Shown here: positions 28,321-37,441 of the stretch, piece by piece
How the letters are laid out: each line of letters begins with the position of its first letter
Numbering within the stretch: the stretch's first letter is position 1
Origin: Salinivenus lutea
GTDB lineage: Bacteria > Bacteroidota > Rhodothermia > Rhodothermales > Salinibacteraceae
Assembly (NCBI GenBank): GCA_002894685.1
Contig: NCRC01000007.1
Span: 1-64,000 of the forward strand
Direction of reading: 5' to 3'
Length of the DNA stretch: 64,000 nt
Program-made: the position numbers and the translations under genes
Notes under the pieces: model-generated
What the model saw: only the letters and a program-made list of their open reading frames with translations
Told to the model about the DNA's origin: nothing
The model's database searches: none

Positions 28321-29000
28321 TTGTCACCATCGATGGGCCGGCCGGGTCCGGAAAAAGCACGACGGCGCGAGGCGTAGCAGACCGCCTGGGGTTTGTATAC
28401 CTGGACACGGGGGCCATGTACCGCGCGGTGGCCCTTGCTTTTCGGCGGGGTGGGGCGTCGCCCTCTGAGCGCGGGGCGGCACAGGTGCTCCCGTCCCTCG
28501 AGTTGGGCGTGAAGTACGTGGGGGACGACATGCGGGTGCTGCTCGGAGGGGAAGACGTGACCCCGCACCTCCGCACTGCCGAGGTGGGGGCCCTGGTGAG
28601 CCCGGTGGCCACCCTCCGCCCCGTCCGGGAGCGAATGGTGAAGGAGCAGCGACGGATCGGATGGGAACAGGAGGAGCGGCACGGCGGCGTCGTGCTGGAC
28701 GGACGGGACACGGGCACGGTCGTCTTTCCCGACGCGGACGTAAAGATCTACATGGTGGCCGACCTCGACGAACGGGCCCGCCGCCGACAGCAAGAGTACG
28801 AGAGCCGCGGGGACTCCGTCCCGCTAGCAGAGGTCCGGGAGGAAATCAAGGAACGTGACCAGCGGGATCGGTCGCGAGACATCGCCCCGCTCCGCCGGGC
28901 CGACGACGCAATTGCCTACGATACGACCGACGAGACGATTGAGGACCAGGTACAGTTTGTGGTAGATCGCGTTAAAGCTGTGGGCGAGGAGGGAACGTAG
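28317..29000 (+). CDS. cmk: Cytidylate kinase
   Basis: The product has 227 residues. It phosphorylates CMP and dCMP with ATP. The P-loop is IDGPAGSGKSTTARG (residues 5-19), followed by the substrate motif YLDTGAMYRA, the DGRDTGTVVFPDADVKIYM strand and the RDQRDRSRD lid. The start is GTG, which gives the canonical MIVTIDGPAGSGKS beginning; no in-frame ATG gives this. It precedes rpsA, as in many bacteria where cmk and rpsA are neighbours. Confidence 0.95.
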   Translation: MIVTIDGPAGSGKSTTARGVADRLGFVYLDTGAMYRAVALAFRRGGASPSERGAAQVLPSLELGVKYVGDDMRVLLGGEDVTPHLRTAEVGALVSPVATLRPVRERMVKEQRRIGWEQEERHGGVVLDGRDTGTVVFPDADVKIYMVADLDERARRRQQEYESRGDSVPLAEVREEIKERDQRDRSRDIAPLRRADDAIAYDTTDETIEDQVQFVVDRVKAVGEEGT

Positions 29001-29030
29001 CCTGCACACCCTTATAAAACCATTTTCCGA

Positions 29031-29076
29031 TCCTGCCTTCCGAGTCTACTCGGACAGGAGCCCGGGTTCACCGGGC
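29031..29076 (+). promoter_or_regulatory. Two adjacent hairpins in the rpsA leader
   Basis: The first hairpin runs 29031-29059 (outer TCCTG/CAGGA, inner TCCGAG/CTCGGA). The second is GCCCGG (29060-29065), loop GTTCA, CCGGGC (29071-29076). No T-tract follows, so an rpsA leader structure or a cmk 3' end structure is possible; autoregulation by S1 is speculative. Confidence 0.4.
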
Positions 29077-29202
29077 GCTGACTGACATTCTCACTCACAC
29101 GAACCTTCCTTGTCGGGTCTGGTCAGGTCCTGGCAAGTACAAAAGATCGCACGCCACGCGGTCGGACCGAGTGGCGGGCGAGCAATCCACACACGAACGT
29201 AT

Positions 29203-31857
29203 ATGGCTGAAAAACAAGACCAAGTCACCTCCACCCCTGAATCCGACGATTCCCAGACGGACGCCCGCCCAGACGCCGGCGGTGGCGACGGCGCGGCCGA
29301 AGAGGTCGCGGACGAAACCGCTGCTGCCGATTCGTCGGGCGAGTCGGCCCCGGCCGAGAACGCCGCGGACGATGCTGCGGCCGACGCGGACGCCGATGCC
29401 GACGCCGACGTTGAGTCGTCCGAGGCCGACGCGTCCCCCAGTGCCGACGCACCTGAGGCCGAGGCCCAGGCCGCGGATGACGCCGAGGCTGATGTTGACG
29501 AGGCGGAAGAGCCTCCGCCTGAGGATCCGGCCCAGGGACCGAAGTTTGTAAGTCGCCTGCTTGAAGAAGCCGTCGAGTCCGCCTCCGAAAAGTACGACAT
29601 CCCCACCGGGGACGAGGCTGAGGTGGACCTGTCGGATATCGAGACGCCGGCTCCCTCCGTGAGCCCCGACGAGCTGGAGCGAACGGAAGACCACCAAGGG
29701 TTTACCGGGGAGGAGACCTACGGGGACACCGTTTCCCTCGACGAGCTGGAGTCCGAGGAGCAGACGTACGCCGACGACCCGGTGTACGACCAGTTCCGTA
29801 CCCTCATCGACGAGACTGCGATCGACGTCCGGGAGCAGGACATCGTAGAGGGGCGGGTTCTACGGGTCGACGAGGATTACGTCGTCATCGACATCGGGTA
29901 CAAGAGCGACGGCATCGTGCCCCGCGATGAGTTTGGGGAGGAAGAGCTGCACCCCGGAGACACCGTGGAGGTGTATCTGGAGCTCAAGGAAGACCGCGAC
30001 GGCCAGCTGGTGCTCTCCAAAGAGCAGGCCGACAAGGTTCGTCGGTGGCAGCGGGTCGAAGAGATTTACGAAAACGAAGAAGTCATCGAAGGCACGATTA
30101 TCCGTCGCATTAAGGGCGGCATGATTGTGGAGCTCTTCGATGGCATGGAGGCGTTCCTTCCGGGATCGCAGATCGACGTGCGCCCCGTCCGCGACTTCGA
30201 GTCCTATCTCGAGAAGCGGATGGAGTTCAAGATTGTCAAGCTGAACCCGGAGAACGAGAACATCGTCGTCTCCCACCGGGAGCTCATCGAGCACGAGCTG
30301 GAGGAGCAGCGCCAGGAGATCCTCGATCAGCTCGAGGTGGGACAGGTCCTCAAGGGCACGGTCAAGAACATCGTCGACTTCGGGGTCTTCATCGACCTTG
30401 GCGGCGTGGACGGCCTGCTCCACATTACGGACCTGTCGTGGGGACGCGTCTCCCACCCGAGCGAAGTGGTCGAACTCGATCAGGAGCTCGAAGTGGTGGT
30501 GCTCGACTACGAGGAGGAGCGCCAGCGCATTTCGCTGGGCCTCAAGCAGCTTCAGGACCACCCCTGGGAGAACATCACCAAGAAGTACGACGAGGGGGAC
30601 GTGGTCGAAGGCAAGGTCGTGTCGATCACAAACTACGGCGCCTTCGTCGAGCTTGAGAAGGGCATTGAGGGGCTCGTCCACATCAGCGAGATGTCGTGGA
30701 CGCGTCACATCAAGCACCCCAGCCAGATGGTCTCGCTGGGACAGCTCGTCGACGTCAAGATTCTGAACATCGACGAGGAGGAGAAGAAGATTTCCCTCGG
30801 GATGAAGCAGCTGGAGCCGGACCCCTGGGAAGGCATCAGCGACCGGTACCCTCCGGGAACCGTGCTGACGGGCACGGTGCGCAACATCACGAACTTCGGC
30901 GTTTTCGTCGAGATTGAGCCGGGGATCGACGGCCTCGTCCACATCAGTGACCTGTCGTGGACGAAGAAGGTGCGCCACCCGGGCGACATGGTCGATAAGG
31001 AGCAGGACCTCGACGTGGTGATCCTCAACATCGACGAGGAGCGTCGCCGCATCTCGCTGGGCCACAAGCAGGTGAAGACCAACCCGTGGGACCAGTTTGC
31101 CGACGCCTACGAGGAAGGCAACGACACGGAGGGAGAGGTCGTCCGCGTTGAGGACAAGGGCCTCGTCGTCCAGCTTCCGCTCGACGTGGAGGCCTTCGTG
31201 CCGGGAAGCGAGCTGAAGGACGGCCCGCGCAATTTCGAAAATCACTACCACGAGGGCGATGAGCTGGAGCTCCGCGTGATCCGGTTCGACAAGGACCAGA
31301 AGGACATCGTGTTGAGCCAGACGGCGCTCGAAGAAGGGCGGGAGGAGCCGCAGGAAGAGACGCAGGACCAGCAGCGGCGCGAGGAGCAACAGCAGCAGCG
31401 CCGCCAGCAGTCGTCGCCCGACTACGAGACCCAGGACGACGACGACTCGGCGACGGGACCCACCACCCTTGGCGAGCTCTCCGGACTGGCCGACCTGCGA
31501 CGCGAGATGGAGGAGGAAGAGTCCTCCGAGCGGGCCGCGGCGGCCGAGCAGGCCGCTGAGGAAGCGGTGGACGCGGAGGACGACGCGCCCGATGCCGGAG
31601 CAGACGCCTCGACGGAGGACGACGAGGCGTCTTCGGCTGAGGAGGAAGAGACGGACGACGGTGAATTTGACGAGTCGTCCGGCTTCCCCGACGGATTCCC
31701 GCGCGTCTCCCGCCTTGAGAACGCCGGCGTGAACAGTCTCGCCGAGCTCCGGGACGTCGAATCCCTGGATGAGTTGACGGGCATCGGCCCCGCGTACGCC
31801 GAAGAGATTCAGGAGGCCCTCAACGAGTACGACGAGACGGGTTCGGTTGCCCAGTAA
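29203..31857 (+). CDS. rpsA: 30S ribosomal protein S1 with acidic N-terminus and C-terminal HhH
   Basis: The product has 884 residues, against 557 in E. coli. Residues 1-110 are an Ala/Asp/Glu-rich extension. Six S1 RNA-binding domains follow (about 210-710), the third to fifth being the most canonical (VDFGVFIDL, TNYGAFVEL, TNFGVFVEI). A Gln/Arg stretch and a second acidic region lead to a helix-hairpin-helix-like end (about 840-884; SLAELRDVESLDELTGIGPA). S1 recruits mRNA to the 30S subunit. The start is MAEKQDQ; the upstream Met gives unnatural sequence. Confidence 0.93.
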   Translation: MAEKQDQVTSTPESDDSQTDARPDAGGGDGAAEEVADETAAADSSGESAPAENAADDAAADADADADADVESSEADASPSADAPEAEAQAADDAEADVDEAEEPPPEDPAQGPKFVSRLLEEAVESASEKYDIPTGDEAEVDLSDIETPAPSVSPDELERTEDHQGFTGEETYGDTVSLDELESEEQTYADDPVYDQFRTLIDETAIDVREQDIVEGRVLRVDEDYVVIDIGYKSDGIVPRDEFGEEELHPGDTVEVYLELKEDRDGQLVLSKEQADKVRRWQRVEEIYENEEVIEGTIIRRIKGGMIVELFDGMEAFLPGSQIDVRPVRDFESYLEKRMEFKIVKLNPENENIVVSHRELIEHELEEQRQEILDQLEVGQVLKGTVKNIVDFGVFIDLGGVDGLLHITDLSWGRVSHPSEVVELDQELEVVVLDYEEERQRISLGLKQLQDHPWENITKKYDEGDVVEGKVVSITNYGAFVELEKGIEGLVHISEMSWTRHIKHPSQMVSLGQLVDVKILNIDEEEKKISLGMKQLEPDPWEGISDRYPPGTVLTGTVRNITNFGVFVEIEPGIDGLVHISDLSWTKKVRHPGDMVDKEQDLDVVILNIDEERRRISLGHKQVKTNPWDQFADAYEEGNDTEGEVVRVEDKGLVVQLPLDVEAFVPGSELKDGPRNFENHYHEGDELELRVIRFDKDQKDIVLSQTALEEGREEPQEETQDQQRREEQQQQRRQQSSPDYETQDDDDSATGPTTLGELSGLADLRREMEEEESSERAAAAEQAAEEAVDAEDDAPDAGADASTEDDEASSAEEEETDDGEFDESSGFPDGFPRVSRLENAGVNSLAELRDVESLDELTGIGPAYAEEIQEALNEYDETGSVAQ

Positions 31858-31903
31858 CGCCCGGGCACCACGACGCATACGACTGAGCACGACAGTCAAT
31901 TCC

Positions 31904-31940
31904 AATGGGGACGGCTTCCGCTTTGGGAGTCGTCCCCATT
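31904..31940 (+). terminator. Strong hairpin after rpsA
   Basis: A 16-base stem (AATGGGGACGGCTTCC pairing with GGGAGTCGTCCCCATT, two G-U pairs) closes a five-base loop. No T-tract follows, so it may act as a terminator, a processing site or an mRNA 3' stabiliser. Confidence 0.6.
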
Positions 31941-32017
31941 CGTGCATCTGGAGGCCTTGATGTGCGTCTGTGCACAGGCTCTCCGCCGTCCCGACCCATC
32001 ACCGACCCCCTAGGAGA

Positions 32018-33439
32018 ATGACCGATCAGCAAGAGTATCTCCCGAGTGCGAGCAACTCGATTACCGTTCGATTCGACATTCGCAACCGGCCGGGAATGCT
32101 CGCCCAGGTGACCTCGGTCATTGGGGAGCATGGGGGGAATATCGGGGCGATCGACATCGTGCGGGCCGATGAGGATCGGCTGATCCGCGACATTACCATC
32201 AACGCCCGAAGTGACGACCACGCCCACAACATCGTCGAGAGCGTCCGGGACGTAGACGGCGTACGGGTGGTCAATGTGTCCGACCGGACGTTTTTGATGC
32301 ATCTAGGGGGCAAGCTGGAGGTGGAAAGCAAAACCCCGATTCGCACGCGCGACCAGCTCTCGATGGCCTACACGCCGGGCGTTGCTCGGGTCTCCGAGGC
32401 CATCCACGACGACCCCGTGGACACGCACCGCCTCACCATGAAGAGCAACACCGTCGCGGTGGTCACGGACGGAACCGCGGTGCTGGGGTTGGGAGATATC
32501 GGGGCGAATGCTGCGATTCCGGTGATGGAGGGCAAGGCCCAGCTGCTCAAGGAGTTTGCCGGGGTGAATGGGATCCCCATCAGCCTAAACACCACCGAGG
32601 TCGACGAAATTGTGGAGACCGTTGAGCGGATCGCTCCGGTGTTCGGGGGGGTGAACCTCGAAGACATCGGTGCGCCCCGGTGCTTCGAAGTGGAGAAGCA
32701 GTTGAAGGAACGGCTCGACATTCCGGTCTTCCACGACGATCAGCACGGAACCGCGGTGGTGGCCGTCGCCGCGTTGTTGAATGCGCTCAAGATCGTCGAC
32801 AAAGAGCTATCGGAGCTCAAGGTCGTGATGGTGGGGATCGGGGCGGCGGGCTCCGCCGTCACGGAGATGCTTCTAAAAATGGGGGTCGAGACGGTGGTTG
32901 GAATCGATCGGGAGGGCCCTGTAACGTCCGATCGGGACGATCTTGGCCCGGCGAAGGAGCGCTACGTTCGCATGACGGACCCGGACACCGAGAGCGACAC
33001 CCTTGCGGAATCGATGGAAGACGCGGACGTCTTCATTGGACTGAGTGGCCCTGATGTCATTGGGCCCGAAGATCTGAAACGCATGGCCCGCGATCCGATC
33101 GTGTTTGCGATGGCCAACCCCCGCCCCGAAATCATGCCGGAGGTCGCCTATCCTCACGTTGCCGTGATGGCCACGGGACGGAGCGATTATCCCAACCAGA
33201 TCAACAACGTCCTGTGCTTCCCGGGCCTGTTCAAGGGGCTTCTCAACTGCCGGGCCACCGATGTCACCGACGAGATGATGATTGCGGCGGCTCACGCCAT
33301 CGCGGATACGATCGATGATCGAAGCCTTACGCCGGACTACATCGTTCCGAGCGTATTTGACTCCGAGGTCGTGGGGGCCGTGGCCTCGGCCGTCTCCGAC
33401 GTTGCGGTGGACCAAGGCGTTGCCCGGAAACGAACGTAA
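32018..33439 (+). CDS. NAD(P)-dependent malic enzyme with N-terminal ACT domain
   Basis: The product has 473 residues. Residues 13-90 form an ACT domain (TVRFDIRNRPGMLAQVTSVI), and the rest is a bacterial-type malic enzyme: MAYTPGVARVSEAI, VTDGTAVLGLGDIGANAA, the signature FHDDQHGTAVVAVAAL and the dinucleotide fold MVGIGAAGSAV. It oxidatively decarboxylates malate to pyruvate. The ACT domain suggests control by an amino acid or similar ligand. The start is ATG preceded by AGGAGA, a good ribosome-binding site. Whether NAD or NADP is used is not evident. Confidence 0.92.
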   Translation: MTDQQEYLPSASNSITVRFDIRNRPGMLAQVTSVIGEHGGNIGAIDIVRADEDRLIRDITINARSDDHAHNIVESVRDVDGVRVVNVSDRTFLMHLGGKLEVESKTPIRTRDQLSMAYTPGVARVSEAIHDDPVDTHRLTMKSNTVAVVTDGTAVLGLGDIGANAAIPVMEGKAQLLKEFAGVNGIPISLNTTEVDEIVETVERIAPVFGGVNLEDIGAPRCFEVEKQLKERLDIPVFHDDQHGTAVVAVAALLNALKIVDKELSELKVVMVGIGAAGSAVTEMLLKMGVETVVGIDREGPVTSDRDDLGPAKERYVRMTDPDTESDTLAESMEDADVFIGLSGPDVIGPEDLKRMARDPIVFAMANPRPEIMPEVAYPHVAVMATGRSDYPNQINNVLCFPGLFKGLLNCRATDVTDEMMIAAAHAIADTIDDRSLTPDYIVPSVFDSEVVGAVASAVSDVAVDQGVARKRT

Positions 33440-33519
33440 CCGTCTGTTCTCCCGAGGCGCCCTGCTCGCTCGACGCGCATCGGGGGCAATTCTCAGTACA
33501 CGGACCGTCTTCTTGTACG

Positions 33520-33873
33520 ATGGCACACATAACCACGTACTTGTTGGTGTCGGGACTCAACGAAGATGACACCCCCGAAACGCACCCGGTATTGGAGGAG
33601 AGTGGGTTTGAAGTTGATACGCGGTTTCGCGAAAACAGTGAATCATGTACCGCCGTTCGATTCTCGGTTCAGCAACCGATAGAAGAAAACGAACCAAAAG
33701 AAGAAACCGCTACTGAAATTTCTAACGCATTTCCCGAATCCACTGTAACGCTGGCCGTCGTTGAACAACGCTTTGGTCAGATTGAGCACGTCCAAACTAC
33801 CGTCTTTACGGACGGGTCGTACGCAGGAGAGATTGAGCACGGTCTTCTATACAACGTGGGGGCACGACAGTAA
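33520..33873 (+). CDS. Small acidic protein of unknown function
   Basis: The product has 117 residues. It has no signal peptide or membrane segment. Residues 1-50 (MAHITTYLLVSGLNEDDTPE) and 75-117 (STVTLAVVEQRFGQIEHVQT) look like two beta-rich halves around an acidic helix. Base composition is clearly more AT-rich than in the neighbours, and the next gene is also a short AT-rich orphan, suggesting acquired DNA. I do not recognise the family. Confidence 0.6.
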   Translation: MAHITTYLLVSGLNEDDTPETHPVLEESGFEVDTRFRENSESCTAVRFSVQQPIEENEPKEETATEISNAFPESTVTLAVVEQRFGQIEHVQTTVFTDGSYAGEIEHGLLYNVGARQ

Positions 33874-34029
33874 CTGGGCCCTCTTCTGGATGATTTTAGG
33901 GTGTGTCGAAAGAGAAAACACGGAATGCGTCGTCACGATCATATGAAAGAGTAGGAAATGAAGGAACCTGTGTTTGTGGCCCGGTGTTTTCTGTGACGAC
34001 AAACCCTGTAAAATCAAAACGATACAATT

Positions 34030-34332
34030 ATGGAGACCAATTTTGAGATCGAAGTGAAGAGCAAAGACGAAGCCGAACGTGAATTGGGGGCCCGTGGAGG
34101 GCAGGGACGTACCTCCCAGTACGAGCCCATTGCGCAGAAATGGTCTGAGCTGGATGAGGATGAGTCGATCGTGATCTCGGGGCTGGAGAAAAACGACATC
34201 CAGAACCTGAGAAATCTCCTCTACCGCCGATTTGGAAAAGAGACCGTCATTGTTCGGTCGGCCCAGCAGGACGATGAGAGTTACATGGCGGTTGTGCGAG
34301 CCCGAGAAGGAAATGAGTACCTTCGGGACTAA
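34030..34332 (+). CDS. Small charged protein of unknown function
   Basis: The product has 100 residues, mostly charged, with no membrane segment. A flexible Gly/Arg loop (GARGGQGRTSQYEP) is followed by a compact segment (ESIVISGLEKNDIQNLRNLL then YRRFGKETVIVRSA) that reads like a small helix-containing nucleic-acid-associated fold, but this is only impression. It is AT-richer than its neighbours, lies 156 bases after the other orphan gene, and is followed by a hairpin. I do not recognise the family. Confidence 0.6.
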   Translation: METNFEIEVKSKDEAERELGARGGQGRTSQYEPIAQKWSELDEDESIVISGLEKNDIQNLRNLLYRRFGKETVIVRSAQQDDESYMAVVRAREGNEYLRD

Positions 34333-34348
34333 CCCGTTATTCCAGGTC

Positions 34349-34376
34349 TCTTTCTGAGAGGTGGTTTTCAGAAAGA
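34349..34376 (+). terminator. Hairpin after the second orphan gene
   Basis: A nine-base perfect stem, TCTTTCTGA (34349-34357) with TCAGAAAGA (34368-34376), 17 bases after the stop codon. No T-tract follows. Confidence 0.5.
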
Positions 34377-34527
34377 AGGGCCTCACTTTGGGCGTTTCGG
34401 TCTCCTTGATCCTGAGCCCCGGACCGATGGTGGGTTGTCGGGGACTGCGCCGGATCTCCCGATTCAGGTTCAGGGAGAGAGGGGGATGAGAGACGTGTCG
34501 GGGGCGACCTGGGACGTCCCGTCTATA

Positions 34528-34565
34528 CAAAAAGAAGGGGTGGCGCCACCAACGCCACCCCTTCT
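34528..34565 (-). terminator. Rho-independent terminator of the aldehyde dehydrogenase gene
   Basis: A 13-base perfect stem (AGAAGGGGTGGCG, 34533-34545, with CGCCACCCCTTCT, 34553-34565). On the minus strand it is followed by a run of T, as expected for an intrinsic terminator reading away from the dehydrogenase gene. Confidence 0.85.
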
Positions 34566-34592
34566 ACGTTTGTCGTGCCCGGACGCGGACGC

Positions 34593-36080
34593 TTATTCCT
34601 CAACGCTGTCCATCTGGGCCTTCTGGAGCTGTCCGCTGAAGTCGACGTAGACCGTCTTGGTCTCCGTAAAGAACTCGAAGGCGGCCCATCCGCCGTCGCG
34701 GTGTCCATTGCCGGTGTCTTTGACTCCCCCGAAGGGCATGTGGGCCTCCGCCCCAATCGTCGGGCCGTTGACGTATGTAATGCCTGCCTCCAGGTCTCGC
34801 ATGGCCCGGAAGCCGTACTTTACATCCTCGGTGTAGATGGAGGAGGAGAGTCCGAAGCGTGTGTCATTGGCGACATCCACCGCCTCCTCGTAGGACTCGA
34901 CCTCGAGGACCGACAGGACCGGGCCGAAGATTTCCTCCTGCGCGATCCGCATGTCGGGCGTGACGTTCGTGAAGAGGGTTGGCTCGAAGAAGTGTCCCTC
35001 CAGTCCCTCGCCGGACGCCGGGGCGCCGCCCATGCGAAGGGTGGCCCCTTCCTGCTGTCCGATGTCGACGTAGGAGGAGACCTTCTGGAGGGCCGCGTCG
35101 TTGATGAGCGGGCCGACGTCCGTTCCGTCGTCGTTTCCGTCGCCCAGGGTCAAAGTGGACGCCTCGGTCTCAATCATCTCGACAAACTCGTCGTGGACGG
35201 ACTCGTGGCAGATGAGGCGACTGGTGGCGGTGCACCGCTGCCCGGTGGTGCCGTAGGCGCCCCAGATGACGCCCTCGAGTGCCAGGTCGAGGTCGGCGTC
35301 ATCCAGCACGATCATCGGATTCTTTCCGCCCATCTCCAACGAGACCCGTTTGTTGAGCCGCCCGCAGGTCTCCGCGATGGAGGTGCCTACCTCGTAGGAG
35401 CCGGTGAAGCCGACCGCGTCAATCTCGGGGTGCTCTACGAGAGCGGCGCCCGCGTCCCCCGCTCCGTGAACCACATTGAGCACGCCGTCGGGGAGTCCGG
35501 CGTCCAGCAGGGCCTCCACGAACAGAAGGCCGCTGTGGGGGGCTTCCTCACTGGGTTTGAAGACGATGGTGTTGCCCGCGGCCAGGGCCGGAAGGATTTT
35601 CCAGGAGGGGACGGCGACGGGAAAGTTCCACGCCGTGATGATGCCGCACACGCCCACGGGGCGGCGAATGGACATGTTCATTTTGTTCGGGAGCTCGCTC
35701 GGGACCGTGCGCCCGAAGAGACGACGCGTCTCACTGGCCGTGTAGTACGCCGTGTCAATGGCCTCTTGGACGTCGCCTTTCGTTTCGAAGAAGGGCTTCC
35801 CCATTTCGCGGGTCATTGTGCGCGCAATTTCTTCCTTCCGCTCGGACAACAGGTCGCCGGCCTCGCGAAGAATTTTGCCGCGGTCGGGCGCAGGGGACTG
35901 GCTCCAATCGTCAAAGGCGGTCCGCGCGGCGGTTACGGCACTGTCGACATCCTCCGCTGCGGAGTCGGGGACGTGCCCGAGGGTGTCCGACGGGGCGGCG
36001 GGATTGGTGACTTCAATCGTATTGCCGGAGGCAGCGTCGTGCCAGGCGCCGTCGATGTAGTTCTGGGAGCGAATGGCCAT
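34593..36080 (-). CDS. NAD(P)-dependent aldehyde dehydrogenase
   Basis: The product has 495 residues. It has the family motifs in order: the cofactor site ITAWNFPVAVPSWKILPAL, GFTGSYEVG, the catalytic Glu in LEMGGKNPMIVLDDADLDLA, the catalytic Cys in GQRCTATSR, and EEIFGPVLSV near the end. It oxidises an aldehyde to the acid in the cytoplasm; the C-terminal part is reminiscent of the succinate/aminoadipate semialdehyde branch but the substrate is not certain. The start is MAIRSQNYIDG; the upstream in-frame extension is unlikely. It is divergent from the aminotransferase gene. Confidence 0.92.
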   Translation of the reverse strand: MAIRSQNYIDGAWHDAASGNTIEVTNPAAPSDTLGHVPDSAAEDVDSAVTAARTAFDDWSQSPAPDRGKILREAGDLLSERKEEIARTMTREMGKPFFETKGDVQEAIDTAYYTASETRRLFGRTVPSELPNKMNMSIRRPVGVCGIITAWNFPVAVPSWKILPALAAGNTIVFKPSEEAPHSGLLFVEALLDAGLPDGVLNVVHGAGDAGAALVEHPEIDAVGFTGSYEVGTSIAETCGRLNKRVSLEMGGKNPMIVLDDADLDLALEGVIWGAYGTTGQRCTATSRLICHESVHDEFVEMIETEASTLTLGDGNDDGTDVGPLINDAALQKVSSYVDIGQQEGATLRMGGAPASGEGLEGHFFEPTLFTNVTPDMRIAQEEIFGPVLSVLEVESYEEAVDVANDTRFGLSSSIYTEDVKYGFRAMRDLEAGITYVNGPTIGAEAHMPFGGVKDTGNGHRDGGWAAFEFFTETKTVYVDFSGQLQKAQMDSVEE

Positions 36081-36242
36081 TCGGGAGAAGTGGGATTGTG
36101 AAAGAGTACGATGCCTCGTAAACCTATCTGTTGGGTGCCCTCTTGTGCAAAGGAAGGGCGGAGTGGGCACGAACGCCCCGAACTCTAGCCCTCCGGATGT
36201 GTGTAGGGTCCCGCACGTTCTTTCGTCAAGCTCCGCCCCCGT

Positions 36243-37439
36243 ATGTCCGGCACCGACTCCCTTGATCTTGAATCCCGCATCTCCGACCGGGTGCAGGGTA
36301 CCCCTCCGAGCGGCATCCGTCGGTTCTTTGACATTGCCGCGACCATGGACGACGTCATTTCGCTCGGCATTGGCGAGCCGGACTTCGTGTCGCCGTCGGT
36401 GACCGTGGAGGCCGGGATCAACGCCCTGAGAGAGGGCCGCACCAGTTATACCTCGAATGCGGGCATGCTGGAGCTTCGTGAGTTAATTGCGGCCGATTAC
36501 GAGAAGCGGCTGGGGGTGTCGTACGATCCAGAGGGGGAGATTATCGTCACGGTTGGGTGCAGCGAGGCGATGCAGCTGGCAATGCAGGCCCTGGTAGGGC
36601 CCGGCGATGAGGTCCTGATTCCGGAGCCGTGCTTTGTGTCCTACGGCCCGTCCGCACGGTTCGCGGGGGGCACGGTTACCCATGTGCCGACGTCGGTGGA
36701 GAACGACTTCCAGGTGACGGCCGCCGACATTGAGCCGCACATTACGGACGACTCGAAGGTGCTTTTTCTGGGCTATCCGAACAACCCCACGGGGGCGGTT
36801 TTGCGTCGCGAGACGCTGGAGGACATCGCGGACCTGGTCGTTGAACACGACCTCCTGGTCATCTCCGACGAAATTTACGATCAGCTGATTTACGGACAGG
36901 CCCACGACCGGGGCCATGTCTGCGTCCCGTCGATCGACCGGCTGCGGGACCGGACGGTGCTCCTGGGCGGCTTCTCGAAAAACTACGCCATGACCGGGTG
37001 GCGCATCGGGTTTACCTGTGCGCCGGAGCCCATTGCGCGGGCCATGTACAAGGTGCACCAGTATATGATCATGAGTGCGCCGACGATGGCCCAGGAAGGG
37101 GCGATTGCGGCCCTCCGCGACGGCCGCTCGGCCGTGGAGGAGATGCGGCAGAGCTACGACGAGCGTCGCCGGACGATTGTGGACGGGTTGAATGCCGCCG
37201 GGCTTCCGACGTTTGAGCCCGAGGGGGCCTTTTACTGCTTTCCGGACATCCGGCCGACGGGGCTCTCGTCGGAGGAGTTTGCCCAGCAACTTCTGCAGGA
37301 AGAGAAGGTGGCCTGCGTGCCGGGGGATGCCTTTGGGCCGAGTGGGGAGGGGTACGTGCGATGCTCGTACGCCACCGCCCTGGACGACATTGAGCGGGCC
37401 CTCGAGCGCATCGATCGATTTGTCGGCCGCCACACCTAA
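36243..37439 (+). CDS. Class I/II pyridoxal-phosphate aminotransferase
   Basis: The product has 398 residues of fold type I. Motifs: SLGIGEPDFVSP at the start, the PNNPTG turn, ISDEIYDQLIYG, the Schiff-base Lys in GGFSKNYAMTGWRIGF, and the C-terminal RCSYA carboxylate-binding Arg. It resembles aspartate/aromatic aminotransferases of the AspC-like Ib group; the amino donor cannot be assigned. It is followed two bases later by a small membrane protein gene. Confidence 0.9.
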   Translation: MSGTDSLDLESRISDRVQGTPPSGIRRFFDIAATMDDVISLGIGEPDFVSPSVTVEAGINALREGRTSYTSNAGMLELRELIAADYEKRLGVSYDPEGEIIVTVGCSEAMQLAMQALVGPGDEVLIPEPCFVSYGPSARFAGGTVTHVPTSVENDFQVTAADIEPHITDDSKVLFLGYPNNPTGAVLRRETLEDIADLVVEHDLLVISDEIYDQLIYGQAHDRGHVCVPSIDRLRDRTVLLGGFSKNYAMTGWRIGFTCAPEPIARAMYKVHQYMIMSAPTMAQEGAIAALRDGRSAVEEMRQSYDERRRTIVDGLNAAGLPTFEPEGAFYCFPDIRPTGLSSEEFAQQLLQEEKVACVPGDAFGPSGEGYVRCSYATALDDIERALERIDRFVGRHT

Positions 37440-37441
37440 CC

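Noticed and set aside
29860-31947. A 695-residue minus-strand ORF opposite rpsA
   Set aside because: Antisense shadow of the repeated S1 domains.
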